A DNA stretch of 64,000 nt from Kalmusia sp. IMI 367209. Its lineage: Eukaryota; Ascomycota; Dothideomycetes; Pleosporales; Didymosphaeriaceae. The DNA lies in contig JAPEUQ010000006.1 of assembly GCA_027946365.1 (NCBI GenBank), forward strand, positions 2,170,001 to 2,234,000, in the 5' to 3' direction. The notes beneath the pieces are model-generated. The model did no database searches and was not told the DNA's origin. It saw only the letters and a list, made by a program, of their open reading frames with translations. Both the position numbers and the translations under genes were made by a program. Shown here one piece after another: positions 1-11,698 of the stretch (the first letter of the stretch is position 1; every line of letters starts with the position of its first letter).

Positions 1-1256
1 ATACACCTTTTGGTGGACGAAAGCTAAGTTTTATCGAGATGTTTTCCATTGTGGTGATCGTTGAGTTTAAGCTTAGCGTACATTAGACCTTACAGCGTGA
101 CTAACAGATCATAGAGGGGAGTACTATAGGACCCCGTCAGGTGCATACGTAGAGCCTAGTTAGCTAATTTTCTAGGTTGGATCTAGATAGTATACTACTT
201 ACTATGAGGATACTTTATAATTTATGAAGAATATGCTTTTACATTCTTTTTATACGCTATATACTTTTTTATAAAGATAGTCTATTTTTTCTAGTCTCAT
301 CAGATAATTACACGCTCTGGTTAAGCTTTATTAATCATTATTATATCAAGATTATCTAAATCTATAAACTACTAAACATCCTTATCTTGTATTGGGGTTT
401 TGGTTCCAGCTCACACTTGTCTGCTGTTTGTCTACTGTACCATACCTACTATACGCCTATTCATAATCACTTTTTACATCTCCTTACCGATGCTTCTACC
501 GACTGATATACTATCCCGTAAATAAATCATAGCAAGTCCTGCAAATAAGACATGAAGGGGTTCAAACAAAAACTTAGAGAAAGAGACCGATGAGCAGGTG
601 AGGGGATGTTATTTATGGGTGTGAAGCGAAGGCAGTTGTTAAGACTCTACGCTCAATTGGGAATAGGACTGGCATTCAATTTCCACCACAGCTTTAGTCC
701 CTTCCGATCTCCCTTTTGCAAGCATATCTTTAACATCGTGGGCGAACATGCTGATTTGGTGCCATTTCCATACTTCAGACTTCACCAAAGCAATCATGAA
801 CATCACGCAAGCAACCACAGAGCAGAATCCTTAGACACACTTAATTCATTGTATGGTGCCTTTTATCTCCGCCACTGTCACTCGGCACAGCAGAGTACGC
901 ATGCCCAGCTCGGTAGCGCAGTACTAATCATCCCCCCAACGCTACACGCATGCATTAACGTGTCAAACCATACCATACACATACAGCCAATTCCCCCATG
1001 CCCTGTCGCCGAGTAAATAGCTTCTCAGGACGAGCAGAGGGTACCCGTAACCAAATGTATACAGAATGCCCCGACTCCGACGCTAAAAGAAAGGCCAGAG
1101 CGAGATGAATAAACTGATAATGAGCATGCAATCCGGCGTGCGATCCGATGGAGCACGCTAATGAGATGAAAGTGGCGAAGGAAGCCAAGCAGAAGGTACT
1201 ATTATTCCTGCACTCCCGTCGCGATTTCGAGCGCCTGTAGGCAACTTTGAGTATCT
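1..1256. other. AT-rich left flank, no convincing gene
   Basis: The first 600 bases are visibly AT-rich, with many TpA steps and T-runs, for example around 200-370. Such texture is typical of repeats decayed by repeat-induced point mutation (RIP) in ascomycetes. No transposase, reverse transcriptase or terminal repeat could be read. One ORF (606-1016, +, 136 codons) has no family resemblance, no intron signals and a His/Ser-rich composition, so I do not call it a gene. The part next to 1257 must hold the 3' end of the minus-strand gene that stops there. Confidence 0.4.
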
Positions 1257-3801
1257 CTAGTACATGTTCGGCGGGCGACCTTGCTGCTGTTGCCTTGGTC
1301 CGGGACCTCCAAACTGCTGCTCGAACATCATCCTGGGATCCTCTCCGCGTAGTCCCATCGGCGGTCCGTAGTTTGGTGGTGGGAAGTAGCCCTGCGGCGG
1401 ACCTGGCATGCCGTTTCCACCGGGTCCACCGGGTCCACCGGGTCCCCCAGGCCCTCCAGGTCCTCCTGGGAACATACCACCACGCATGTTATTCGACGGG
1501 TTGAAGCCAGGTGGAGGTCCCATGGGCGTATTGCCAGCAGAGAAGCTCGGTCCGGGGCCCATTTGGTGCTGCGGGCCAGGACCAGCTAGACCCGGCGGCT
1601 GGCGCATGGGACCATTGAAGCCAGGCGGTGGTCGGACAGTGGGGCCTTCTTGAGGTGTGGGCGGCATTCCGGGCTGGCGGCCACCCATGTATGGAAGATC
1701 GGGAACATGCTGAGACGGGATGCCCATGTTAGTCATTTGGCGGGGAATCTCGCTAGCAGTGTTACGGCGCTGGAGTCCTGCTAATGCGTCTCGCTCGTTC
1801 TCTTGGTATCCCATAGGCATGCCGCGGTTCTTGTGACGCATAGACTCCTGTTGCTGAAGTTCACGTAGATGCTCGCGGCGCATCATTTCGTTTTCAACGA
1901 ATGCGCGCTCATCCATAAAGCCTGGTGGAGGTCCGCCACGACCCTTCGGCTGCCCTGTTTGCTGTCTAGGCTGATCATAGAACGGCATGTTCTGATTCTC
2001 TGGGGGTTGGCGAGGAAGATTCTGGTTGCCTAATTGCGGTGGAGTTGCACGCGGCTGCTGCATAAGGTTCAGCAAGAAGTCACGCTCAGCCTTGCTGTCC
2101 CTATCTCGGTTTACCTCTCGTGCACGGCTGTTCAAGAGGGCGGCGAGATTGGGGTCTTGAGGGTTGTTGTTTCTGGAAGGCGGCTGCTGAAGAGGGTAGT
2201 CGTCCCTCGGCTGGTTGGAATCGGGACGTCCGAATTGCTCGAAAAGGGCATTGTCAGGTGACATACTATTGAACCTCGATTGCTGTGAGGGTCGACTCTC
2301 CAGACCAGACGGGCGGGGTGCGAGAATGTTCTCTAGTAAAGCCTGCTGCTCGAGGGTCCGCGACGGTATCTGCTGGTGGGGAATTCGACGCTCTTGCATT
2401 TCTTGGGGTGGAGGTGGAGATTGATGAAAGTCAAGAGAGATGCCACCACCCTGCCGTATGCCGTTTGTGGGTGTAGGCGCGTTTGGTTGAGCGCCTGTTG
2501 GAGCGTTCATATTTACACTACCAAGCATCTGAAGGATACGTTGGAAGCCTTCTGCGTCTGCATCCCTTGCAGGGGCTGCAGGTGCAGGTGAAGCTGGTGC
2601 TGGCGCTGCTGCAGGTGGAGTTGCAGCAGTAGGTTCTTCCGGCTTCGCAAACATATTCATGAATCGAGACTTCTTATCAGGCTTCGCTTTTACTGTTGTG
2701 GGTTCCATATTCGCCGCCTCAGCAGTCTTGGTGCTCCAATTGCCGAACATTTGTCCCAGGTTTGGCTCTGACGCTGAAGGAGCGCCGGCGGATTTCAGTG
2801 GCTGATGCGACGTAGTGGTTGGAGGCAACTCGAAGAAGCCAGCCTCTGCTTTCGGCTCCTCTTTCTCTTCGAGCGGAGCGTCCTTAGCTTTCATCTGCTC
2901 TTTCCAGCGCTGGAAATCTTCCTGCGTGTGGGACTTGGTCTCTTTCTTGGGTGCTGGCGTATCCATCCACTCCGGATCTTCTTCTTTTCCGCCGCCACCC
3001 CTAGTCCAGTCACGCTCTTTCTCACGCTCTCGGTTTCGGTCTCGCCAACCGCCCTGGCCAGTGGTACCGAATTTGCTAGTCTCGCTCTCCTTAGCATTAT
3101 CCTCTCGACGTCCCCATCGATTGCCAGTCCGACGTGGCAGTGTATCTCCGTTCTCCGGCTCTGCCTCTTTCCGGTCGCGATCACCGTTGCGACCAAAGCC
3201 TCGGTCGAAGTCCTCCTGCCCCAGGCTCTTGCGACCTTTGACATTCTGCCAGCCCTCGCCCTCCTCTCGCTGAGCACGCCGTCCATTCGTGAAACCCTTT
3301 TCACGAGTGCGGTCTCCATCTCTCCAGCGGTCATTGCGAGGAAAGCGATCGCCAGGGTGTTCTCCGTCCGTCGAAGTGATGCCAGTGGGCTCTTTTGACT
3401 GGCCTGGCTTCGAACGGGTGGCGGATGCGAAGTTGAGCTTCGGAGGACCACCAATCACAGGCTCATCGCCGTGTTCTATGAAGAGATGATTAATAGCTAC
3501 AACGATAGCGTGCGAATCGCCAGATCCAGACTTACGTGTGCTCGCACGCCTGCCAAACTGACCCATCGCGCCTAGCAGGGGCCGGTCTGCGCGGTGCTCA
3601 CCGGTCGAAGCTGCGTCGCCTTCCCCGTAGGTTGGTCCGCGGCCTGCGGTTGCCCGCGTTGCCCACATTGTTGGTGGTGTTGTTCTGATCGCTCGGTACG
3701 TCCATCCATTGCTCGATCGAGGGGAGTGTGTCTGGCTTCTTGACCAGTGGAGACTCTCGCAAGTGCTCCAGCTGGTTCACCGTGTACCTGATGCCTGCCA
3801 T
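1257..3801 (-). CDS. eIF4E-binding / 4E-T-like translational regulator
   Basis: Predicted 810-residue protein. Proposed exons, in transcript order: 3801-3602, 3549-3536, 3475-1257. The N-terminus carries an eIF4E-binding-type helix (YTVNQL followed by RESPLV and EQWMD), laid out like the start of metazoan 4E-T (EIF4ENIF1). The next ~250 residues are rich in Arg, Asp, Glu and Gly. The rest is low-complexity Pro/Gln/Asn sequence, with a run of GGP repeats near the C-terminus and the end RPPNMY. Such proteins bind cap-bound eIF4E and act in mRNA repression or decay in cytoplasmic granules; this role is inferred from the family. The GTGAGC...GGCAG (52 nt) and GTAAGT...CATAG (60 nt) introns flank a 14-base exon. 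Without them the start helix and the long downstream frame are out of phase. The position after the motif Leu, normally hydrophobic, is Glu. The family call is moderate; the gene itself is secure. Confidence 0.62.
1422..1475. repeat. GC-rich Gly/Pro triplet repeat inside the 4E-T-like gene
   Basis: An imperfect 9-base unit (ccgggtcca-like) is repeated about five times. On the minus strand it encodes consecutive Gly-Gly-Pro units. On the plus strand it reads as a collagen-like Gly-Pro-Pro ORF, which I treat as a shadow. Repeats of this kind usually vary in copy number between strains. Confidence 0.75.
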
Positions 3802-4907
3802 CCTCGCCGCGTTGCTGCGTGCTCGGAGGGAGGCTGCGGTGGCGTGGTCGTACTTTTATTCGGTTGGAACTGCTCGCGCCTAGTAAAGGTCGTGTGCTCA
3901 GTCGCTGGTAGCGGGCAGGCGTCAGGAAGTCGCCTTTAAAGGCGACCTTGCGTCGCAGAACGCCTAATTTGCGGATGCGTAGACAAGACTATTTCTACAG
4001 TTCAATGTAATTATAACGGTGGAACGATATAAGTGTGTGGAATGGGACGGCGGAAACCGAGAGAATGATAGGTGCCTGAAGAGATGTCAGCGCACGGGAT
4101 CGGCGTGCGAGTGGGTGAGGTTGTCGTGAAGGAGATTGGAGGAGAGGGGAGTGTGGGATGGAGTAGCGTACACGGAACACCCTTGCGGGCAGCAGTGAGA
4201 AGCGGAGAAGCTTGTCGCAGGCGGAATCGCACAGCGGAGCTCAGGGGCGCTGTAGGTGATTTGGAACAGAAAAGGTAAGGTTAGACGGGGTGTGGCAGTT
4301 GAGTAAAGCTGAGTTGATGCATATAACGGCTGTGGTGAGTTCTGCTTGTCTTTGCAGTCGGGCTGATGCAACAGCGCAGGTCGCAGCTGCCTGTCCGAGG
4401 TTCTTCCGATTTCAGCGGTGACACATAACGCCACAGCACCAGCCACTTCGCTTAGCCTAAGGCAGGGAATCATGGGGAATCTAACTTTCTTTCGAGACTT
4501 CGTGTCACAGTACATAGGTCGTGATGTTTGTCAAGAACAGATACGCTCAGAATAGTCTAACTAGCTGTGTATGTTCATGTGTATGACTTCAGATGTGGCA
4601 TGGAATATCAATAAACCTAGAATCTAGACCTTTGATCCAGTTGCAAAACGACTTGGACGAGTATGCACAGAGCAATACTGCTGAACTTAGGCTAAATCGG
4701 AATGACATCTTGCGACATGTATATCTTCCAGATCCGCAAAACCATAGACCGATCGCTATCTCTGAAGTTTCACATTCAAGTGACAGCGCACGCGATCAAC
4801 CTTCCCTAACAAAAACATATCGGATATCACTCAAAACTTGACTCATATGCCCAGAACGCCCGTCGCTTGGCCATGTTTCTCTGAGCTCCTAATGACGCGC
4901 AACGCCC
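3802..4907. other. Intergenic region upstream of the 4E-T-like gene
   Basis: This 1.1-kb gap lies between the stop of URB1 (minus) and the start of the 4E-T-like gene (minus), so it holds the promoter and 5' UTR of the latter and the 3' end of URB1. Small ORFs such as 4593-4841 (+) and 4087-4515 (-) show no family resemblance or conserved motif. I see no RNA gene here. Confidence 0.5.
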
Positions 4908-7900
4908 TCAAGCTGCCTCCATAATCCTTGCAACCACATTTTCAATCGTCCCAGCACTCCACTTCCCGACCTTCTCTCCATCACAAAGCGCCCACGCTCT
5001 CTCTGCCAAAACCCTCAACTCCCTCCCTCGATGATCATTCCCATCTAGCATCATCTTGATCCAATTGACCAGCCCACACCTTGTAATCAGTGTGGTACTT
5101 CCGCCCACCGCCGCCGCTCTTAATAGCAGTCTCACAATTTTATCTTTCGCCGAGATCGCACACGACTTCGAGATGTAATAACTAAGCAAGCGCTCAAAAA
5201 TGTTGTTCGTGCGATAGATTTCCATGTCCTCGGCCGTACGTAGGGCATCGATAAGATATTCGAGGAACCAGCCGACTTCCTTGTGGTAGCCGTCGTCTTC
5301 ATCGGGTTCGCTGTTGATGATGAGTCGCGAGAACTTTCGTGGAAGGTTGCGAACATCCCAATTGGGGCGGCTAGTGAGGAATTTGCTGATTTTGGGGAAC
5401 ATGAAATGGGTGGGTTCGGCAAGGACTTTCACGCAGCGAGCTGCGAAGATACCGCCTACATACGGGAAAGGCTCCGAGCCGGATGAGGAGTTGGCCGTCT
5501 CTAGGGTTTGATTGAGGAGCACGTAAAGCTGTTGTTGGTCGGGCTTGTCCTTGTCAAGTATCGCGATGAGCTGTCGGATATTATTGACGGCTTGAATACG
5601 GATTTCGGCATGCTTCGAACAGAGGCACAGCAGAAGATCGCCAACATCCCCGTCTTCAGTACTCTCTTCCAGGTCTTTCTTCCGCCATCGATTGAGGCCA
5701 GCATGCTTTTCGTCTTCTTCCGGCGGCAATTCTAGATCAATTGTACGAGACGGTTTTGTGGGCTCTTCAGTGGGCTGTTCGAATGGAGTGGGCGATGTTG
5801 ATGATCTTTCAGAACCGCTGAAGTCTACACCGGTAGCGAGTTTGAGGGCTTCTTTCGCCTTCTCTTTGCCCATCTTCCACAAAAATGAATCTGTAAGCAC
5901 GTCCTTGTACGCTTTGTCGGCAGATTCGGCTAGTGAGTCGCGCACCAATTCTAGAATAGACTGATCTTCTCCAACCAACTTGAGCAGATATATGAGCTTT
6001 GACAACCATTGTGCTAGCGGTTCTGCTGGGTTGCCCTTCTCAGTTTTCCCACCTTTGAAAGGCCATTGCTCGACCAATGTCAATAGCAGTGGACTGAAGG
6101 GCCCGATGTCAGCGCTTGATTCTGGGGCCTTTGCACGAAGCGTGTCTAGATCATCAAAGTACTTAATTGGACCTTTAGTGAAGCGTGCGCAGCAATCATC
6201 CAAAAAGTCTAATACCAGGGCAGATTGACCACACGATGCGCTTAAGCTAGCGATGAGTGCATCGAGTGCGTCCGGAGCAGTCTGCATCTGGAGCATCTCT
6301 TGATCCCGTACGATACCAACGAGGATAGTCTTGATGCCAGCGTAGAGTTCGCTTTCTGGTGAAGACGCGAGAAGCTTGATCAATGTCACGAATGGTGATT
6401 GCGAAAGTGATTCTTGGATGGTTAGTAAGTAGTCTAAATCAATGTGAAGAGCAACCTACTATTCTTATGCCACCAGCGCATCGCGGGCGAGTGTCCTGCC
6501 ATTTGTATCCAGTGCTCAAGCTCCATCACACAGAAAGCCTTTTCCTCTGTCGACTCTGTTAATTTCTCTATCTGCATTAATGCGCTGCATAGCGGTATAG
6601 AGACATCAAACTTTTCTTCGAGCGCTACTTGAGGCGTCACCTCGTAATATAACCTGAGAAGGCGAGTGATAGATTCACGCTTCAGTCCCTTCTGGAAAGA
6701 AGGTTGTCTAAAAGCCGTAATGATAGTCTTCATAGGGGGACACCGTTGGCTAAATTCATTCACAATTCTTTTCGACGCTGTAGACCATGATTTGCCCGGT
6801 CTCCGCAGGCGTGCATTGTCGAGCTCTATAAGTACTGTTCGGAGCTTGTGAAAGGCGACTATGAGAACCCGGACGGCGAACAGCTGGATGAGATCCGAGC
6901 TGCTATTTAAGCACTTCACAAGAACTTGTTGTGTCACAGGCTGTGGTAATACACTTTGAAGGAGGCTTTGAACAGGTGGTGGACCTTCCCGGTAACTCTT
7001 CCATGCGCCGAAGAACTGTGGTAGTGGCGTCTCGATCGTCTGGTAGAGGAACGCCGAGAAGCCTATCCAGGTAGACGTCAGCTTTGGTTCATAATTGAAG
7101 TCCTTCTTTTTGTAGAAATAGTCGCCTATGAGCTCCGGACAAGCTTTAAATATGTCGATGACGAGCTCTTGATGTAGAGTATGCGCGTATGGACGAAGCG
7201 ATTGTAGGAATTCGGAGAGAATGATATTGCGCACGGGACCGAGTCTCTGGGAGCCAGAGGCGAAATCAAGGCCAACGTCGCTATCAAAGTCAAGAGCATC
7301 GTCCATTTGCATATCGCAATCTTCGTCGTCAGTAGGTTGCGGGTAGAACCCTTGTGTCGGCAGCATTACGCCGTACGCCGGCGATGTGCATACTAGACGC
7401 AAGAAGTCATGCGCTAGCGCATCTGGTGCCTTTTGGCCTTCTTCAAGTGCACCTTCCGAAGCTTCATATCTATAGAGAGCGGCAATGTGTGAGAGTGCTT
7501 TGCCGTTCAGGATTCGACTCTTGACCGCGCGCGGTATCGTCTTGTCGAGGAACACGTGATTTTTCAGGGCATCGAAGATCTCGGAGATGAGGTGCGGTGG
7601 ATCGATGGTCAGATGATCCAGCACTGCCCGGACGACATCCTTATTCGCTAGAATCTCAATCTTCGTACGCTCGTCCTGGTATTTCAAATGCGCGAGGAAG
7701 TATCGGACGGAGACTGTTCTGACGCTGGGCTTCCGCTGGAGCTCGAGCGCGCTTTGTCCCTGTGTATCCTTCCACGCCCCGATATTCCTCGCCAGAATCT
7801 TCGGTTCGAAGGTGAAGTCCTTCCGCGCGTATACAGCCCGAGCGAATGCGCCCTCATTGAACCTTGTCATCTCAATGAGCATGCGCGCCGCCGGCAAGAT

Positions 7901-8502
7901 GACATTCTCCTTGGTCGTCTGTGCAGACAAACTGCGGACGAGACGTCTAGCGACAGAGGGCTGTAGAATGGTCTTGCAAAGAAGCGATCCATATTGTTCG
8001 AAGTCGGCGTGGGTGGAAAGGACTTTGAGTAGGAGCGCAAAAATGGCCGTGACCTGCGCAAGCAGCAGCTCGAAATTAGTTTCGGCGGCATAGTCCCATG
8101 CCTGTATAATTTGAGGCAGCAGAATTGTATCCTTTGCATCTTTGCCCTTCTCTTTCTGGGTATCGAGAAACTCTCGCAGTATGGCGCGCTTGCGGGGTAG
8201 GGCGTCTTCTTCGGCGGAGTATAGCGTCGAGTCGAGGAACTTTTTGAGAAGTTGAAGGCCTTCATGGTTAGCTATGCACGCACACTTGCTTGACATTGCA
8301 GCGTACCTGACCGGAACGCAGGAATGTTAGCCTGGTCGAAGACAAGGGCCGTCTGCAGCTGTCGCGCCGAGGTCACCTCCACGGTAGTCGCTTCCTCTTG
8401 CAGCTCGTGAGCATTGTGCGAGCCGTCTCTCCTCTGTTTCTTGAACTGTCGCCCCGCAGGACCAGTCTCCCCATTGGCATCGAACATTGTTCGTTTGCCC
8501 AT
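4908..8502 (-). CDS. URB1: Urb1/Npa1, nucleolar pre-60S ribosome biogenesis protein
   Basis: Predicted 1166 residues from exons 8502-8307, 8259-6460 and 6412-4908. The family acts in the nucleolus in early pre-60S particles and is needed for large-subunit rRNA maturation. A basic, Gln-rich N-terminus containing KKQRR precedes a long alpha-helical repeat region. It starts near GLQLLKKFLDS, matches the Npa1 (60S biogenesis N-terminal) domain, and ends in the NopRA1-type C-terminal half. An acidic patch of Asp and Met residues interrupts the first half. Both introns are 47 nt; the second has a clear TACTAAC branch site. The joins FRS|GLQLL and HKN|KSLSQ keep frame and sequence sense. The ATG at 8502 (MGKRTMF) is preferred over an in-frame upstream non-ATG extension. 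The length is near the lower end for this large family. Confidence 0.82.
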
Positions 8503-8921
8503 TGTTCGCGTCGTTGCTGTCACAAGCTTGTCGGGAAAGTCAAAAAGTTCGACCAACTAATTCCCAGGGACCCCCTGCTAGCGCGTAAGCACGAGCCGCA
8601 GAAGGACCTATCGATAGTGCGCCACGCGCCCCGCCGTTGTGAACATCCCTCTCAAACCATATTCGGAGGTAACCCGGTTCATGAGGGTCTTTACGGAGTT
8701 TGATCCCAACGCTGTACTTTAGCATTTTCCCCTAATGGACGGTCATCATGGTTCATTGCACAGTTCGAAGAGAATATTCTATTTGGGCCTCATGTGTGGC
8801 CATTACAAAGATTGTATGTACTCCTAGGCATGCTAAATGCAGGAAGCCGATGGACGAAGCGTAGCTTGCCTTCCAAGTCCAGAAATAGGGCGTCGGTGAC
8901 GGCGAAGAATGCGTAAACTTT
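8503..8921. other. Intergenic region, URB1 promoter
   Basis: This 419-base spacer separates the URB1 start (minus) from the stop of the MFS transporter gene (minus). It should hold the URB1 promoter and 5' UTR plus the transporter 3' UTR. I see no additional gene. Confidence 0.5.
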
Positions 8922-11033
8922 TCACACTTCCTCCTTCGCCTTCTCTATATCTTCTACTGTCGCCTCAGCCCTCTTCTCCTTGGCATCCCCTCCCTTCTTC
9001 TTTCTCACATCTATGAACCCCATGCCCCATGCGAATACGAACGCCAGGCAAGCAAATGCTACCAGCATGTACCAAATATTCTTCAAACTCTCGCTGTACG
9101 CATTCAAGACGCCCTCTATCTCCCATGGCTTGTCGGCTGGAACGAGCTTCCTTACTGCAGTTGCACTGGATCCAGCTTCGAATGCCGCTTGTGGAGAGAC
9201 TGACGGCGCGTACTGAGCGAGCTTTTTGTTAAGCGATTGTGTGAAAATGGTGTTGGCGACCACGAGGAAGATGGCGGCAGCGAGGTTCTGCATGAAGATG
9301 AGGAAGGCAAGGGAGACGGGCATGAGCTTCGCGGGAAGTGCGGCTTGGGTAGCTACCAGGGCCTGTGGAAATGTTAGGAAAACAGGCACGCAGCCGTAGG
9401 GAGGAACTTACCATCTGCATACCTGCACCGCGACCCGCACCCACAATGATCAAGTATCCGATCCATTTCGCCGTACTCGTTGTCGGAGAAAGTGTCGACA
9501 TCAGACCATTACCGATAGCCACGACCGCGCCGCTGAAAACTGCCCATGGCAGATAGTACCCCATCTTCGATACTGTGCACCCATTAGCTTTAACCCCTCG
9601 CTCCTCTATCCACAAACGACGTACCTGCCGCGCCAGACACGATCGCAAACAAAAGCTGGCTTAAGATCTGCGGGAGAACGTTCACTCCACTCTCAGTCGG
9701 ACCGGCACCCCTTACAGACTGGAAGTAAGTCGGCACCCACAGGCTGCCGACGAACACACAAACGCTGAGACAGATCGTCTGTGCCACGCAAGCCAATAAA
9801 ATACGACTTTTGAACAATGATCCCGGTATCATCGCCTTGTCGCCCACTCGTGCTTCCCAAATGATGAAGATAATAGCCGTGACGCCTGCGCCGACGAAGA
9901 GACCGATCACAGTGGCGCTATTCCATTCATATGACCCGTCACCACCGAACTGTAGAGCGAGCAGTAGCATTATGCATGCTGGTGCAAATATGGCAAAGCC
10001 TGGAAGATCGAGTTTGTGCGTGATTAGGTCCCGTAAAAGTGCGAGTGAGTAAGGCGCCTTTAAGATTGGCTCAGGGATGTGGATGAGGACAAGCACTGCA
10101 GCGGTGACGGCACCAATTGGAAGGTTCATATAAAAGCCTGCATGACAAGATCGTCAGTGCCAGCATGAGGCTAGTGATCTGTAACTACTCACACCAACGC
10201 CAGGTGGCATGTTCTGTTAAGGCGCCTCCGATCAAAGGACCCGAGACTAGACCCATCTGCCCAATCCCGATCATGATTCCAGTATATACTAAAACACCAT
10301 CAGGTTAGTCTGGAGAAATATTTATCTGGTAGCAAGACTACTTACAAGGCCGCTTCTCCAAGGGTGTAGAGTTACTCATAATGTTTAGTCCGCCGTTCAT
10401 AAGGCCCGACGCTCCCAAGCCCGCAAGCGCACGTCCGCCAATGAGCATCGAGGAGCTGTTCGCTACAGCACAGATGAGAGAGCCGAGTTCAAATATGAAA
10501 AGGTGGACCAAAAAGACGTGTTTTGTAGGCAGGTGGCTATACAGCTTGCCGCTAAGGGGCTGGAGAGCGGCGCTAGAAAAGTCAATCATCAGCAAATTCA
10601 TCATGTAAAGCCGTGATATCAGCGAAGATGGTATATACAAGGCCTGAAAAGAACAATAAACTTACGCAGCTAATTGATACGCTCCACTATACCACCCGAC
10701 ATCAGGAAGCGAATGAAACGCACTGGTGATCTGCGGTATAGCCTGTCCTTACCATCAGCACAACCCGTCGTTCAATACTTTATTCCTTTTCGACTTCCAA
10801 CTCACCGTACTAAGTATACTCTGATCAAGTAGCAGCAAAAACGTAATCAACGTGACACTCGCAACAGCTAGCGCAAGCCGAATACCCGTCAAATAATCAG
10901 TCTCCACCTTTGACTCCGCCCTCGAACTCGTAGGCATGAGTGCATTATCGGTAGTTAGAGCCGGAGGTTCTAGGGTCGTTGTCGTTGTCGATGTTGTCGA
11001 TGTTGAAGTTGCGGGTTTGGATGTAGAAGTCAT
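8922..11033 (-). CDS. MFS drug/metabolite exporter, DHA2-type (14 TMS)
   Basis: Predicted 580 residues from seven exons: 11033-10806, 10742-10666, 10572-10346, 10288-10193, 10137-9625, 9572-9412 and 9362-8922. The Ser/Thr-rich cytosolic N-terminus leads into a first helix ending [10 protein letters not shown]. Hallmarks in order are [11 protein letters not shown]...[42 protein letters not shown] (the motif C region), [12 protein letters not shown], and a charged Lys/Glu-rich C-terminal tail. This is the order in fungal 14-helix proton-antiport exporters of toxins and drugs at the plasma membrane. Each join restores motif sequence, for example KRP|LYTGIMIG and WRWC|FYMNLP. It sits 665 bases downstream of a Zn2Cys6 regulator on the same strand, a common pairing for inducible export. 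The substrate cannot be read from the sequence. Confidence 0.88.
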
Positions 11034-11698
11034 TTTGTCGGACAGAAGGAATATGTTATTGTAGCAAGGAAGCCACGAATTTTGAAAGGAAAGAGCGACA
11101 TGAAAAAAACAAAAGGGTATTGTGACATAACTTCGGTGAATTATAAGAGTTGCGAAATATGCATAAACAAATGCTGCCTGATTTCAAGCCCGGTCAAGGA
11201 CACGGGATTGGGAATACGAATGGTATTGAAATCCGCTCAGGACGATAAAGAGGATCCATTGGATCAGCGCTGCGGATTTCGTCCAGCTAATAAGGTCAGT
11301 CTTCATATAGAGTGGTCTCGCATTGGTTGGTCGGATTTGATAAGGGTGTTTTTGACGAATGCGAGTTATGCGAAAGCCTTCGTCCTCTATGAATCCCGCT
11401 CGTCTATTTTTAGTCAGCCAACGAAACCCGACACACCCCCATACCGGACGATTCACGCTCCATGGGCTTGGTAGCGCGTGGTTTCAATGTGTCGGTGTGA
11501 GTCAAAGTAGAATAGGGGATGCTATGCAAATGCATGCTGGGGTAACACTACAGAAGAACTAAACTAGATGCATAGCGCCGTGGGACACCACTGCGAGGGG
11601 TATCAACTAAGGTAACTAAAATTGAGAATCACCAAACACATTTGTGAACCTAAACGTCGCTTAGTTGATGTCTCAGCAGAGGGGTGGCCAAGAGGTAC
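11034..11698. other. Intergenic region, MFS transporter promoter
   Basis: This is the gap between the stop of the Zn2Cys6 regulator and the start of the exporter, both on the minus strand. ORFs at 11082-11474 (+) and 11184-11456 (-) overlap each other and have no recognisable content. The region should hold the exporter promoter; I could not point to a convincing CGG-CGG regulator site. Confidence 0.45.

Noticed and set aside
606..1016. 136-codon plus-strand ORF near the left edge.
   Set aside because: No family similarity, no conserved start context, and location in probable decayed repeat.
1408..1653. Collagen-like Gly-Pro-Pro ORF on the plus strand.
   Set aside because: Shadow of the GC-rich Gly/Pro repeat in the minus-strand 4E-T-like gene.
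2805..3398. 197-codon plus-strand ORF with a hydrophobic look.
   Set aside because: Antisense to the Arg/Glu-rich region of the 4E-T-like gene; the complement of such codons gives Leu/Ser/Phe-rich ORFs.
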